Origin: Burkholderiales bacterium | GTDB taxonomy: Bacteria; Pseudomonadota; Gammaproteobacteria; Burkholderiales; Burkholderiaceae_C | DNA length: 64,000 bases | Assembly (NCBI GenBank): GCA_013044035.1 | Contig: JABEVE010000058.1 | Coordinates: forward strand, 62,001 to 126,000 | Direction of reading: 5' to 3' | Shown here: positions 33,045-42,314 of the stretch, piece by piece | Layout: each line of letters begins with the position of its first letter | How positions within the stretch are numbered: the first letter of the stretch is position 1 | Made by a program: the position numbers and the translations under genes | Notes under the pieces: generated by a model | Database searches by the model: none | Seen by the model: the letters and a program-made list of their open reading frames with translations, nothing else | What the model was told of the DNA's origin: nothing

Positions 33045-34847
33045 ATGTCCGCCACCGCCTTTCTCACCCTGCTGGCCGCCGCCGTGCTGCTCGTGCCGCT
33101 GTTCAAGCGCCTCGGGCTGGGCTCGGTGCTGGGCTATCTGGTCGCGGGCGTGGCTGTCGGCCCCTACGGCCTGGGCGTGGACAGCCGGCCCGAGGCCATT
33201 CTGCACACCGCCGAACTGGGCGTGACCCTGCTGATGTTTCTCATCGGCCTGGAGCTGCAGCCCAGCCGCTTGTGGGCGCTGCGCCGCCAGGTGTTCGGCC
33301 TGGGCACGCTGCAGATGGCCGGCGTGGCCGTGCCGCTCGCCGCGCTCGGCGTCGCGTTCGGCCTGGGCTGGAGCGGAGGCGCGTTGGTCGGGGTGGCGCT
33401 GGCGATGTCGTCCACCGCCTACATCCTGCCGCTGCTGGCCGAGCGGCGCGAACTCACCACGCGCTTCGGTCGTGAGTCCTTCGCCATCCTGCTGTTCCAG
33501 GACGTGAGCGTCATTCCCATCCTGGCCTTGCTGGCCCTGGCCGGAGTCGGCGGCAGGGCGCCAGGCTGGCCGGCGCTGGCCGCGCTCGCGCTGCTGGCTG
33601 TGGCCGGACGGCCGCTGTTGGCGACCATGTTCCGCTATGTCGCGCGTTTTGGCGGTGGCAACCGCGAGCTGTTCGCCGCGGCCGCGCTGCTCGGTGCGGT
33701 GGGCATCGCGGTGGGCTTGAGCCGTGTCGGCCTGTCGGCATCCCTCGGGGCCTTCCTCGCCGGAGTCTTGCTGGCCGATTCCGAATTCCGCCACGAACTG
33801 GAGGCTGCGATCGAACCCTTCGAGAGCCTCTTGCTGGGCCTGTTCTTCATCGCCGTGGGCATGGGCATCCAGCTCTCCCTGGTGGCGGCCCGGCCCCTGC
33901 TGGTGCTGGGCCTGGGCGCAGGCATCCTGCTGTTCAAGGCCTGCGTGCTGTATGCCGGGCGCCGCGCCATCGGTGGCGACGATGCAGTCAGTCGACCGCT
34001 GGCCATCATTCTCGCCTGTGGCGGGGAGTTCGCGTTCGTGCTGCTGTCCAGCGCCCAGAGCGGCGGCCTGCTCGAGCTGTCGACCGCAGCGCTGCTGACT
34101 GTGGCCGTGGCCTTGTCCATGGCGCTCGCACCCTTTCTGCTGATGCTGAACGACAGGCTCGTGGCCCCCTGGATACGGGAGCGTGCCAAGCCCGTGTTCA
34201 GCGTCATCGACGAGCCAGCCAAGTCCGTCGTCATCGCCGGATACGGCCGTTTCGGTCAGGTGGTGGGGCGCATGCTCAACGCCCAGGGTGTGGAATTCAC
34301 GGCACTCGACGCCAGCCCCGAACAAGTCGATTTCGTGCGCCGGTTCGGCAACAAAATCTACTACGGCGACGCCAGCCGCCTAGCCCTGCTGCACGCTGCC
34401 CACGTGGGCGAGGCGCGGCTGTTCGTGCTGGCGGTGGACGACGTGGAAACCAGCCTGAAGATCGCCGAACTGATGCGCATGCATTTCCCCGACGTGCCGC
34501 TGCTGGCGCGAGCGCGCAACCGCACTCACCTCATGCGCCTGCGCGAGATGGGCGTGCGCGAGGTGATGCGCGAGACCTGGTGGTCCAGCGTCGAGCTGGG
34601 CAAGCTGGCACTGAAAACCGTGCGACCGGAACTCGACGCGGATCGCTTCGCCGCCTTGTTCGCCGCCCACGACGCCCGACTGCTGGAGCGTCAGCAAGCG
34701 GTGTATCACGACCAGGCGGCGCTCATCGCCCTGTCGAAAACAGCCAGCGCCGAGCTGGAAGACATCCTGCAAGGCGACGCGCAGTTGCGCGAACACCAAA
34801 CCCTGGCCGCGGACGACGCACCCGCGCCCACGACGCTGGCTGGCTGA
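33045..34847 (+). CDS. Kef-type monovalent cation:proton antiporter with TrkA-N domain
   Basis: The 600-residue inner-membrane protein has about 12 helices of the CPA2 family (LGSVLGYLVAGVAVGPYGLG, FLIGLELQPSRLW, LFQDVSVIPILALLAL). A cytoplasmic RCK/TrkA-N domain from about residue 395 has the nucleotide-binding VVIAGYGRFGQVVGRML. This is the arrangement of KefB/KefC potassium-efflux systems; the Kef glutathione-binding details cannot be judged. No KefF/KefG accessory gene is adjacent. ATG 33045 is preferred to upstream starts. Confidence 0.9.
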   Translation: MSATAFLTLLAAAVLLVPLFKRLGLGSVLGYLVAGVAVGPYGLGVDSRPEAILHTAELGVTLLMFLIGLELQPSRLWALRRQVFGLGTLQMAGVAVPLAALGVAFGLGWSGGALVGVALAMSSTAYILPLLAERRELTTRFGRESFAILLFQDVSVIPILALLALAGVGGRAPGWPALAALALLAVAGRPLLATMFRYVARFGGGNRELFAAAALLGAVGIAVGLSRVGLSASLGAFLAGVLLADSEFRHELEAAIEPFESLLLGLFFIAVGMGIQLSLVAARPLLVLGLGAGILLFKACVLYAGRRAIGGDDAVSRPLAIILACGGEFAFVLLSSAQSGGLLELSTAALLTVAVALSMALAPFLLMLNDRLVAPWIRERAKPVFSVIDEPAKSVVIAGYGRFGQVVGRMLNAQGVEFTALDASPEQVDFVRRFGNKIYYGDASRLALLHAAHVGEARLFVLAVDDVETSLKIAELMRMHFPDVPLLARARNRTHLMRLREMGVREVMRETWWSSVELGKLALKTVRPELDADRFAALFAAHDARLLERQQAVYHDQAALIALSKTASAELEDILQGDAQLREHQTLAADDAPAPTTLAG

Positions 34848-34864
34848 CCCGGGAGGGGAAATCG

Positions 34865-34900
34865 GCCAGCCGAGTCAGGCGATGCTTCGGCTCGGCTGGC
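34865..34900. repeat. Inverted repeat between convergent genes
   Basis: GCCAGCCGAG at 34865-34874 is repeated as its exact complement at 34891-34900, with 16 bases between. It lies between the antiporter stop and the convergent CoxG-like gene, so it may act as a shared terminator, although no U-tract follows. Confidence 0.5.
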
Positions 34901-34974
34901 GTGCCGAGACCGACCGACGCTCGCGACGTGTCACGCCCGACCTGCAGGCACGGGCCTTGCGCGTACGCCTGCCC

Positions 34975-35541
34975 TCACCAGGTGCCGTGCAGGCCCCAGT
35001 AAATGATGAACACGGCCACCAGTGTGGAAAGGGACCAGGCCCAGGGCGGCATCTTGGTCCACAGGCGCTCGACCTTGCTATGGGGCATGAGAGCACCATC
35101 CTCGCCGCGTGCGTTGCGCTCGAAGCGGGCGAAAAAATCCTCGATCAAGCCCTTGACCGCGAGGTCCACCGCGCCCTGGCCCATCTGGGCAATGGCGCCG
35201 CCGACCTCGGCGCTCGCCTGGTAGTTCATCTGCGTGCCCCCGTCGCTCGGCTGCAAGGCGATCAGTGCCCGACCCAGGCCGAAGCCCGCGTTGCCGCCAT
35301 TGCCCTCGAAACGCAGCACATAGCTGTGGGGCGGATTCACGTCTTCCAGCGTCAAGGTGCTGGAAAAACGGGTCTTGTAGCTCGCAATGTTCAAAACCTG
35401 CACGACCTCGAACTGGCTATCACCGGTCTGCGTGACCGACTCGCAGCCCGGTATGCAGGCTTTGAGCATGGCCGTGGTGTTGAGCGCTTCCCAGGTTTGT
35501 TCCGGGGTCAGAGGGATGCTGCGTTTGCCTTGGACGTCCAT
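34975..35541 (-). CDS. CoxG-like SRPBCC family protein
   Basis: The 188-residue protein is an SRPBCC/CoxG-type ligand-binding fold, opening with QGKRSIPLTPEQTWEALNTT and the family run LKACIPGCESV. It continues with NYQASAEVGGAIAQMGQGAV and IEDFFARFE. A C-terminal helix (AWSLSTLVAVFIIYW) should anchor it to the membrane, as in CoxG of CO dehydrogenase systems. No molybdenum hydroxylase genes are nearby, so its role here is open. MDVQGKRS is used as the start; 11 extra upstream codons are possible. Confidence 0.85.
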   Translation of the reverse strand: MDVQGKRSIPLTPEQTWEALNTTAMLKACIPGCESVTQTGDSQFEVVQVLNIASYKTRFSSTLTLEDVNPPHSYVLRFEGNGGNAGFGLGRALIALQPSDGGTQMNYQASAEVGGAIAQMGQGAVDLAVKGLIEDFFARFERNARGEDGALMPHSKVERLWTKMPPWAWSLSTLVAVFIIYWGLHGTW

Positions 35542-35580
35542 GATGGCCTCGTTGATTTCGACGGTTGATCGCACTGCATG

Positions 35581-35741
35581 CGATGCAATATTGATGTTTA
35601 CTTATATTCCATCCGCGCTCCCAGACTCAAGCTGCAGTGCAGCAATCTTCGGGAAATCCCCTTTAGGGATTTCGCCAAACCTGTCGGGAGCCCCTGTGAA
35701 ATCCAGTCGGCGTGCCGCTCGACGCGCGTCCGATGCAATAT
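35581..35741. repeat. 11-bp direct repeats exactly 150 bp apart, flanking a hairpin
   Basis: CGATGCAATAT occurs at 35581-35591 and 35731-35741. Between them, GAAATCCC (35653-35660) pairs with GGGATTTC (35666-35673) around a 5-base loop. The stretch is the divergent control region of the CoxG-like and hydroxyacid-dehydrogenase genes. The repeats could be operators or a target-site duplication. Confidence 0.45.
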
Positions 35742-35793
35742 CGGGACGCAACTCGTGGGCCTGAGCAGGCGCCTGGCGCGCTACAGTTGCGGC

Positions 35794-36801
35794 ATGAATA
35801 TCGTGATCCTGGATGACTATCAGGACGCCGTGCGCAAGTTGGCCTGTTTTGCCGGTCTGAGCGGGCATGACGTCAAAGTGTTCAACAACAACGTCAAGGG
35901 CTCCGGCCAGTTGGCCGTGCGTCTGCGTGATGCCCAGGTGGTTGTGCTCAATCGCGAGCGCACCACGCTGAACCGGGCGGTGCTGGAGAAGTGCCCCAAG
36001 CTCAAGCTGGTGGTGCAGACCGGGCGCGCCGGCGCCCATCTGGATGTGGACGCCTGCACCCAGCTCGGTATCGGCGTGCTCGAGGGCAGTGTCGACGCCG
36101 CGCCTGCGGCCGAGTTCACCTGGGCCCTCATCATGGCGGCCATGCGGCGCCTGCCACAGCATGTCGCCAGTCTGAAGCAAGGCGCCTGGCAGCAGCCGGG
36201 GCTGAAATCGCAATCCATGCCCGTGAATTTTGGCCTGGGCCAGCGTCTGGCGGGCAAGACACTGGGCATTGGAGGCTATGGCCGCATTGGCCGCATTGTG
36301 GCCGGTTACGGTCAGGCCTTCGGTATGCGGGTGCTGGTGTGGGGGCGTGAAGCATCGCGCCAGGCGGCGACAGAGCATGGCCTGGACGTGGCCGAAAGCC
36401 GCGAAGTCCTCTTCGCGCAAAGCGACGTGCTGTCGCTGCACCTGCGCCTGAACGACGAGACGCGCGGCCTCATCACCCTGGCCGACCTCTCGCACATGAA
36501 ACCTCAGGCCGTGCTGGTGAACACCGCGCGAGCCGAACTCATCGCCCCGGACGCGCTGGTTTCAGCGCTCAACCGCGGCCGCCCCGGCATGGCTGCGGTG
36601 GACGTGTTCGAGTCGGAGCCCATCATGCGGGGCAATCCGCTGCTGCGCCTGGAGAACGCCATCTGCACCCCGCACGTGGGCTATGTGGAGCTGGAGCATT
36701 ACGAGCACATGTTCGGCCAGGCCTTTGCCGCCATCACGCATTTCGCCGACGGCCACACGGACGGTCTGCTCAACCCCAAGGCGCTGGAGAGGCTGCGCTG
36801 A
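35794..36801 (+). CDS. D-2-hydroxyacid dehydrogenase family protein
   Basis: The 335-residue NAD-dependent dehydrogenase has a split catalytic domain (MNIVILDDYQ...) and an NAD-binding Rossmann part with LGIGGYGRIGRIVAGYGQAF (GxGxxG). The catalytic Arg is expected in NTARAELIAPDALV, the Glu in AAVDVFESEP and the His in CTPHVGYVELEHY. It reduces 2-keto acids or related compounds; phosphoglycerate-dehydrogenase-like members are similar. The substrate is unknown. It starts at the ATG at 35794; the long upstream open frame has no family match. Confidence 0.9.
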   Translation: MNIVILDDYQDAVRKLACFAGLSGHDVKVFNNNVKGSGQLAVRLRDAQVVVLNRERTTLNRAVLEKCPKLKLVVQTGRAGAHLDVDACTQLGIGVLEGSVDAAPAAEFTWALIMAAMRRLPQHVASLKQGAWQQPGLKSQSMPVNFGLGQRLAGKTLGIGGYGRIGRIVAGYGQAFGMRVLVWGREASRQAATEHGLDVAESREVLFAQSDVLSLHLRLNDETRGLITLADLSHMKPQAVLVNTARAELIAPDALVSALNRGRPGMAAVDVFESEPIMRGNPLLRLENAICTPHVGYVELEHYEHMFGQAFAAITHFADGHTDGLLNPKALERLR

Positions 36802-36871
36802 GCCGGCCCCTCGGCCGGATCCGATCCCGATGTCGGGCTTGAGGGAGCGCGCGCATGGAAGCCCGCGCGGC

Positions 36872-37159
36872 TCAGTGCGGCTGTTGCGTCGTGCTTTTGG
36901 CGGGGACTTCGGCCACGTCCACAACATCGTGAGCGGCAAGCTTGCGGCTGACTTCGCTCGCGGCGCCAGCCCCGGACACCGGCGCCGTGGTCGCGGTGGA
37001 CGACGCCGACTCAGTCGACTCGGCGTCGCGAATGCCGTCCTTGAAGCCCTTGACGGCCTGGCCCAAATCGGTGCCGATGTTCTTCAACTTCTTGGTGCCG
37101 AACACCATCATCACGATCACCAGCACGATGAGCCAATGCCAGATGCTGAATTCACCCAT
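36872..37159 (-). CDS. tatA: Sec-independent translocase subunit TatA
   Basis: The 95-residue protein has a short N-terminal membrane helix ([20 protein letters not shown]), the [10 protein letters not shown] hinge and an amphipathic helix ([13 protein letters not shown]), then an unstructured acidic tail. It forms the variable pore of the Tat pathway. Usually tatA, tatB and tatC are together; here it stands alone next to mnmE. Tat substrates in the window include the ferritin-like protein (1756) and the TRAP binding protein (60928). Confidence 0.93.
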   Translation of the reverse strand: MGEFSIWHWLIVLVIVMMVFGTKKLKNIGTDLGQAVKGFKDGIRDAESTESASSTATTAPVSGAGAASEVSRKLAAHDVVDVAEVPAKSTTQQPH

Positions 37160-37245
37160 GTCTGTCTCCCAAGTCTTCACGCCAACACTGCGCGCCATAC
37201 CCCATGTCTGTCGGAGCCTGGCGCGCGCTCAATGTTCCCGGCCGT

Positions 37246-38670
37246 TTACTTGCCGATGCAAAAGCGGCTGAAAATGTCGCCCAGTAAATCGTCCGCCGTC
37301 ACTTCCCCCGTGATCGCCATCAACGCCCGGTGTGCCAGCCGGAGTTCCTCGGCCAGCAGGTCGAGTGCTGGCGAGGATTCAGCCAGCAAGCCCTGTCCCA
37401 CCGTGAGGTGCGCAGCGCAGACTTCGAGCGCCTGGACATGGCGGGTGCGGGCGAGAAATACACCCTCGGGCAGCGTGCGCCAACCGCAGACGGCGAGCAG
37501 GGCCTGACGCAACGCGTCCAAGCCCGTGTGCTGGCGTGCCGATAAATGCAGCGTACCGGCCGCGTCCTCCGTCCACCCCATCGCCCGGCAGAATTGCCGG
37601 CGCCTGCCTTCGGCCAAGGCCGCGTCCAGCGCGTCGGCCTTGTTCCAGGCGTGCAGCGGCGTCGGGCCATGCCGCGCCAGGCTGGCAGCAATGTGCGCCT
37701 CGGCCTGCGCGTAATCGGGTTCGTGCAGGCGTGTGAGGTCGTGCAGAAACACGACGGCGTCGGCGTCGGCAATCGCGTCCCAGGTTCGCGCTACACCGAT
37801 GCGCTCGATGGCGTCACCCGTGTCGCGCAATCCGGCGGTGTCGATGATGTGCAACGGCACGCCCTCGATCTGGATGGACTGGCTGACGCGGTCGCGGGTG
37901 GTCCCTGGCACCTCGGTGACGATGGCCAGCTCCGCTCCCGCGAGGGCGTTGAGCAAGGAGCTCTTGCCCACGTTCGGCTGGCCGGCCAGCACCACATGGA
38001 GGCCTTCGCGCAGCAGCGCTCCCTGACGGGTGCGCGCCTGCATCGCCGTCAGTTGCTCCTGCAACGTCTGCAGACGCCCAAAGACGCCGGCGGCGCGGAT
38101 GAAGTCGATGTCTTCCTCGGGAAAGTCCAGTGTCGCCTCCACCAAGGCCCGAAGCTCGCGCAGGCCATCCGCCAGTGCGCCCACCCGTTGCGACAGCTCG
38201 CCAGCAAGCGAGCGCGAGGCGCTGCGCGCCGCGGTGGCCGTGGTGGCATCGATCAGATCGGCGACGGCTTCGGCCTGCGCCAGATCGAGCTTGCCGTTGA
38301 GAAACGCGCGCTGGGTGAACTCGCCCGGCTCGGCCGGGCGCAGACCGCAGTCGCGGCCCAACTCCAGCAAGCGCATCAGCAGCAGTTGCAGCACCACGGG
38401 CCCGCCATGCACCTGCAGCTCCAGCACGTCTTCCCCGGTGTAGGAGTGCGGCGCCGGGAAATGCAAGGCCAACCCGGTGTCGATGACGCCGCCCTCGGCG
38501 TCGAGAAAGGGCAGCAGCGTCGCGTGGCGCGCTTCGAGCTCGCGCCCACACACCGCGCGCACCAGGCCACGCAAGTCGCGGCCCGTGGCCCGCACGATAC
38601 CGACCGCGCCACGGCCCGGCGCGGTGGCCACTGCGGCGATGGGGTCCGCCTGCTGCGACAGCGGGTTCAT
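37246..38670 (-). CDS. mnmE: tRNA modification GTPase MnmE (TrmE)
   Basis: The 474-residue protein opens with [20 protein letters not shown] (formyl-THF-binding domain). Its central helical domain carries an inserted G domain with [14 protein letters not shown] (G1), [10 protein letters not shown] (G3) and NKAD (G4). It ends in the invariant CIGK. It acts with MnmG on tRNA wobble uridine, and mnmG is 27 kb away on the other side of the origin region. It is the last gene of the rpmH-rnpA-yidD-yidC-mnmE run on the minus strand. Confidence 0.97.
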   Translation of the reverse strand: MNPLSQQADPIAAVATAPGRGAVGIVRATGRDLRGLVRAVCGRELEARHATLLPFLDAEGGVIDTGLALHFPAPHSYTGEDVLELQVHGGPVVLQLLLMRLLELGRDCGLRPAEPGEFTQRAFLNGKLDLAQAEAVADLIDATTATAARSASRSLAGELSQRVGALADGLRELRALVEATLDFPEEDIDFIRAAGVFGRLQTLQEQLTAMQARTRQGALLREGLHVVLAGQPNVGKSSLLNALAGAELAIVTEVPGTTRDRVSQSIQIEGVPLHIIDTAGLRDTGDAIERIGVARTWDAIADADAVVFLHDLTRLHEPDYAQAEAHIAASLARHGPTPLHAWNKADALDAALAEGRRRQFCRAMGWTEDAAGTLHLSARQHTGLDALRQALLAVCGWRTLPEGVFLARTRHVQALEVCAAHLTVGQGLLAESSPALDLLAEELRLAHRALMAITGEVTADDLLGDIFSRFCIGK

Positions 38671-38743
38671 CGCGGATCGAAGGCCGGGGATTCAGTCCGA
38701 ATCCCCGGCCTCATGCAGCCCTGTGCAACGCGCGCGGTGCCGT

Positions 38744-40417
38744 TCACTTGGGTTGGGTGAATTCCGGCACGCCCATTTTCTTGTTGATGAGCCACTGCTG
38801 GGCAATCGAGAAGATGTTGTTGGTCAGCCAGTACAGCACCAGGCCGGCCGGGAAGAAGAAGAACATCACCGAGAACGCCAGCGGCATGATCATCATCAGC
38901 CGCGCCTGCATCGGATCGGGCGGTTTGGGGTTGAGCATCACTTGCAGGAACGAGGTGCCCGTCATGATCACCGGCAGGATGTAGAACGGATCCTTGGCCG
39001 ACAGGTCGTGGATCCACAAGATCCACGGCGCGCCGCGCAGTTCCACGCTCGACAGCAACACCCAGTAGAGCGCGATGAACACCGGGATCTGAATCACGAT
39101 GGGCAGGCAGCCGCCCAGGGGGTTGATCTTCTCCTTGCGGTACATCTCCACCATGGCGGCATTCATCGCTGCCGGATCGTCCTTGTGGCGCTCGCGCAGT
39201 GCCGTCAGGCGCGGGGCCACGGCCTTCATCCGCGCCATCGACTTGTAGCTCGCGGCCGTGAGCGGGAAGAACAGCAGCTTGAGCAGGATGGTCAGGCCGA
39301 TGATCGACCAGCCCCAGTTGCCCAGCACCTTGTGAACCTGCTCCAGCACCCAGAACAGCGGCTTGGCGATGATCGTTACCCAGCCGTAATCCTTCACCAG
39401 CTCGAAACCCGGCGCCAGGCCGGCAAGCTGGCTCTCGATCTCGGGGCCAACGTAGAGCGTGTCGTTCTGCGCCGTCTGCGCCCCGGGTGCGATGGTGGGC
39501 AATGGCAGCATCACCCCCACGGCGTAGAGATTGGGGTCGAGCTTGCGCAGGTAGAACTCGCGTGCGCCCTTGTCGGGCTGGGGCAGCCAGGCGGTGACGA
39601 AGTAATGCTGCACCATCGCCAGCCAGCCGTCTTCGCTCTTGATGGTCTTGACCTGGTCGCTGATGTCCTTGAATTCGAATTTCTGGAACTTGTCCTTGCT
39701 GTCGTAGACCGTGGGACCGGTGAAGGTGTGATAGAAGTGGGTGCCGGTGCTCGGGTCGTTGCCGTCACGCACGAGCTGCATGTAGAGCTGTGCCGTCACC
39801 GGCGTCGCGCCCTTGTTGACGATGGTGTTGTGCACCGCGATGACATAGCTGCCGCGCTTGAAGGTGTAGCTGCGCGTGAGTTGCAGCCCACCCACCACGG
39901 GCGACTGCAAGCGCACCGTGAGCGTGTCGGCCGAGCCCATGTCGGTCGGCCCGGGCAGCAAGGTCATCGGCGTTTTGTGGTTGGGGAAATCGCCGCCCAC
40001 AAGCCCGCTTTGGGCCATGTAGATGTTGCTGCCGCTGTTGTCGAACAACACCACGTCATCCTTGGCGTCGGCATGGCTGGTGTAGTCCAGCAGCCGCGCG
40101 TACACCAGATTGCCGCCTTCGCTCGACACTTTCATGTCCAGCACGTCCGTGCGGATGGTGGTGAGCTGGGCCGCGGGAGACGTTGCGGTCGCTGCGATTG
40201 CAGGCGCGCCCGCCCCGCCAGGTGGCACGGCGGCGGTCGAGGTGGCGGTTGGCGTGGGCACATCGCCCGAGCGTCCGATGGCCGCGGATGCCGGCGCCGT
40301 GGCCACCGGCGCTTCACCAAACAGGCCGCTCTGGCCGTTGTAACGCAACCAGGAGTTGTACAGAAAGATCACCGAGATGGTGAAGATCACCCACAAAACG
40401 GAGCGGCGAAAGTCCAT
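38744..40417 (-). CDS. yidC: Membrane protein insertase YidC
   Basis: The 557-residue inner-membrane insertase starts MDFRRSVLWVIFTISVIFLY (helix 1). The large periplasmic P1 domain of about 300 residues contains FTGPTVYDSKDKFQKFEFKD. The conserved core of five helices begins near 355 (GWVTIIAKPLFWVLEQVHKV) and includes KINPLGGCLPIVIQIPVFIA. A tail with WLINKKMGV ends the protein. It inserts proteins with or without Sec. A low-complexity Ala/Pro/Thr linker follows helix 1, as in other proteobacteria. Confidence 0.96.
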   Translation of the reverse strand: MDFRRSVLWVIFTISVIFLYNSWLRYNGQSGLFGEAPVATAPASAAIGRSGDVPTPTATSTAAVPPGGAGAPAIAATATSPAAQLTTIRTDVLDMKVSSEGGNLVYARLLDYTSHADAKDDVVLFDNSGSNIYMAQSGLVGGDFPNHKTPMTLLPGPTDMGSADTLTVRLQSPVVGGLQLTRSYTFKRGSYVIAVHNTIVNKGATPVTAQLYMQLVRDGNDPSTGTHFYHTFTGPTVYDSKDKFQKFEFKDISDQVKTIKSEDGWLAMVQHYFVTAWLPQPDKGAREFYLRKLDPNLYAVGVMLPLPTIAPGAQTAQNDTLYVGPEIESQLAGLAPGFELVKDYGWVTIIAKPLFWVLEQVHKVLGNWGWSIIGLTILLKLLFFPLTAASYKSMARMKAVAPRLTALRERHKDDPAAMNAAMVEMYRKEKINPLGGCLPIVIQIPVFIALYWVLLSSVELRGAPWILWIHDLSAKDPFYILPVIMTGTSFLQVMLNPKPPDPMQARLMMIMPLAFSVMFFFFPAGLVLYWLTNNIFSIAQQWLINKKMGVPEFTQPK

Positions 40418-40486
40418 GCGAAATCCTGCGGCAATGCGGTTGAAATTCGGGGAAAAGCTGGAAGGAATGCTGCGGTCAGCCGGACA

Positions 40487-40822
40487 TTAGACCTGAGGCG
40501 GCGTGACAGTATCTTTCAGTGCCTTGCCGGCGGCGGCTGGGACCTCCTGCGCCGCTGGGTCGAGGAGGTCGTCCGGCGACTCGTCGCGGCGCCACGCAGC
40601 CCAGCGAAAGACGCGAGGCGCGGGGTCGAGGCCGCCGCTGCACCAGGGGTTGCAGCGCACGACGCGCATCACTCCCAGATAGCTGCCCCGTGCGGCGCCA
40701 TGCTGACGCAATGCGTCGAGCGTGTAATGCGAGCAAGTCGGCGTGAAGCGGCATTGGCCCCCGATCCAGGGACTGAGCAGCAGTTGGTAACCGCGCACCA
40801 ACAGTATCAACAAGCGCCTCAT
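40487..40822 (-). CDS. yidD: Membrane protein insertion efficiency factor YidD
   Basis: The 111-residue protein opens MRRLLILLVRGYQLLLSPWI and carries the family core CRFTPTCSHYTLDALRQHG and RVVRCNPWCSGGLDP. It is a small membrane-associated helper of YidC. Its ATG overlaps the rnpA stop (ATGA at 40822-40819), the usual gene order. The C-terminal extension after DPAPRVF is longer than average. Confidence 0.93.
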   Translation of the reverse strand: MRRLLILLVRGYQLLLSPWIGGQCRFTPTCSHYTLDALRQHGAARGSYLGVMRVVRCNPWCSGGLDPAPRVFRWAAWRRDESPDDLLDPAAQEVPAAAGKALKDTVTPPQV

Positions 40823-41412
40823 GGCAAACCCCGCGCATCGGCCACGGGCGGGCGCGCCCATCGCGCCGAATATTGACGCAGCAAGCTCTGGAGTTGCTGT
40901 CGCACATAGCGCCCCAGCAACGGCGAGCGCGCACTGCTGAAGGTTTCGGGCAGTTTGCGTGTGAGCTTGAGCACCAGCACCGGGGGCTCTAGTGGCCAGT
41001 CCGGAGCCTGCAGCAGATAGGCACGCAGGCCTTCGCGCATCTGGCGGCGAATGAGGTTGCGGCGTACCGCGTGCTTGCAAACCCGCTTGGGCAGGACAAA
41101 GCCCAACACGCAACAACGAGCCTCCCTGAGGCCGAGATCCGCGCTTGCGGGCGCGCCTTGCGGGCGCTGCCGAGGGGACTTGGGCGGTGTCAGACCCAGA
41201 CGCACGGCCTCGAGCGCGAGCAGGCTGCGGTGGTGCAGTCGAAACTCCTGCGCCTGCAGACCAGGCGCACGCAGGCTGGCCAGGAAGGATTGGGGCCGGT
41301 CGAGTGCAACGATCCGCACATCGAACACATCGACGTTGGCCTTGCCGGAGGTCGCCCCAAACGGGGCTTGACCCGGCACTGTCTGCTCAACGGCGATCTG
41401 CGATGGATTCAT
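40819..41412 (-). CDS. rnpA: Ribonuclease P protein component, long and divergent
   Basis: RnpA assists the RNase P RNA in 5-prime tRNA maturation. Assignment rests on the C-terminal half (RCCVLGFVLPKRVCKHAVRR then NLIRRQMREGLRAYL), which matches the VSRKVG-AVxRNRxKRxxRE signature in a divergent form, and on its place between rpmH and yidD. At 197 residues it is much longer than the usual 110-140. The first 60 or so residues have no clear family counterpart, so a later start is possible. Stop and yidD start overlap. Confidence 0.82.
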   Translation of the reverse strand: MNPSQIAVEQTVPGQAPFGATSGKANVDVFDVRIVALDRPQSFLASLRAPGLQAQEFRLHHRSLLALEAVRLGLTPPKSPRQRPQGAPASADLGLREARCCVLGFVLPKRVCKHAVRRNLIRRQMREGLRAYLLQAPDWPLEPPVLVLKLTRKLPETFSSARSPLLGRYVRQQLQSLLRQYSARWARPPVADARGLP

Positions 41413-41664
41413 GATGCATCGACTTTCCCCAAGCTCGGGTCGTTGCTTTCCGCCAGATCACGATCCGGCGACCGCACCGCAATCCAGACGGCGCCTCGAG
41501 ACCGTACACCTCGGGGTCTCCATTGGCGCGCTGCAAACAGCAAAGCCCACGAGCACTTGCCTGGATTCAGGCAGCCTTCATCGTGGGCTGGAACTGCTGC
41601 AGCCGGCATGGTGCCGCTGCCCTGGATGCGCCAAAAACAGGCCGTGCGACCTGGATTGCGAAAC

Positions 41665-41799
41665 TCAGACCGCCAAGCGCTTGCGACCCTTCGCGCGGCG
41701 GGCGTTGATCACGGCGCGGCCGCCTGCGGTGCGCATGCGCACCAGAAAACCATGGGTGCGTTTGCGGCGGGTCTTGGAAGGCTGATAGGTACGTTTCAT
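41665..41799 (-). CDS. rpmH: 50S ribosomal protein L34
   Basis: The 44-residue protein [20 protein letters not shown]...GRKRLAV is a full-length, canonical L34. It is at the usual origin-proximal site upstream of rnpA and divergent from dnaA. A longer ORF start at 41913 is not used. The 252 bp between it and rnpA contain no further gene. Confidence 0.98.
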   Translation of the reverse strand: MKRTYQPSKTRRKRTHGFLVRMRTAGGRAVINARRAKGRKRLAV

Positions 41800-42314
41800 G
41801 ATGAGACTCGGTGGGGCTGATCCTGGATGATCCTGGCGACTGTGCGGTGATGCGGTGATGCGGTCGCGCTGCCTGCAGGCTCGGTTCGGATGCATTCCTT
41901 GGCTTGGACGCACGCGATCTTAATCCTTGCAAGCTCAAACAAAACCGCAGGGATCTAACCCTGTGAATTTTGCAAAAAACATGCAATTTCAACAAATTAG
42001 GTCCCGGATGTCAATGCGCGTGCATCAACTCGGCAAACGGGCATGGACCAGGACCGAGACTTGATGCCCGTCCCGACGCGATGGCGATGACGCGTCGGGC
42101 CAAAAATTTGAGCGCCGGGATCTGTGGATAACTCCTTCGGTTGGACTAAACTGGAACGCCATAAATTCCCACCGCCGATGGCTTCTCAGCAGCATGACCG
42201 CCGCGTCCATGAAACGCCCGGCTCCGGCTGAATTCAGCGATCGCGACGCGGGCGCGGCGATCCGGGTGCCTCACACCCGACGCCGGCGAAAACCAACAGC
42301 ATTCATCGACCCAC
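41800..42314. other. Candidate chromosomal origin (oriC), rpmH-dnaA intergenic region
   Basis: The 515 bp between divergent rpmH and dnaA hold a perfect DnaA box TGTGGATAA at 42123-42131. An A/T-rich patch follows rpmH at about 41935-42000. There are two hairpins: CAGGG/CCCTG at 41948-41963, and CCCGACGCG/CGCGTCGGG at 42072-42099. Only one perfect box was found by eye, so weaker boxes must be assumed for an active origin. No gene is seen. Promoters of both flanking genes must also lie here. Confidence 0.55.

Noticed and set aside
38477-40876. 799-codon open frame antisense to mnmE, yidC and yidD
   Set aside because: It spans three certain genes on the other strand and has no family features.
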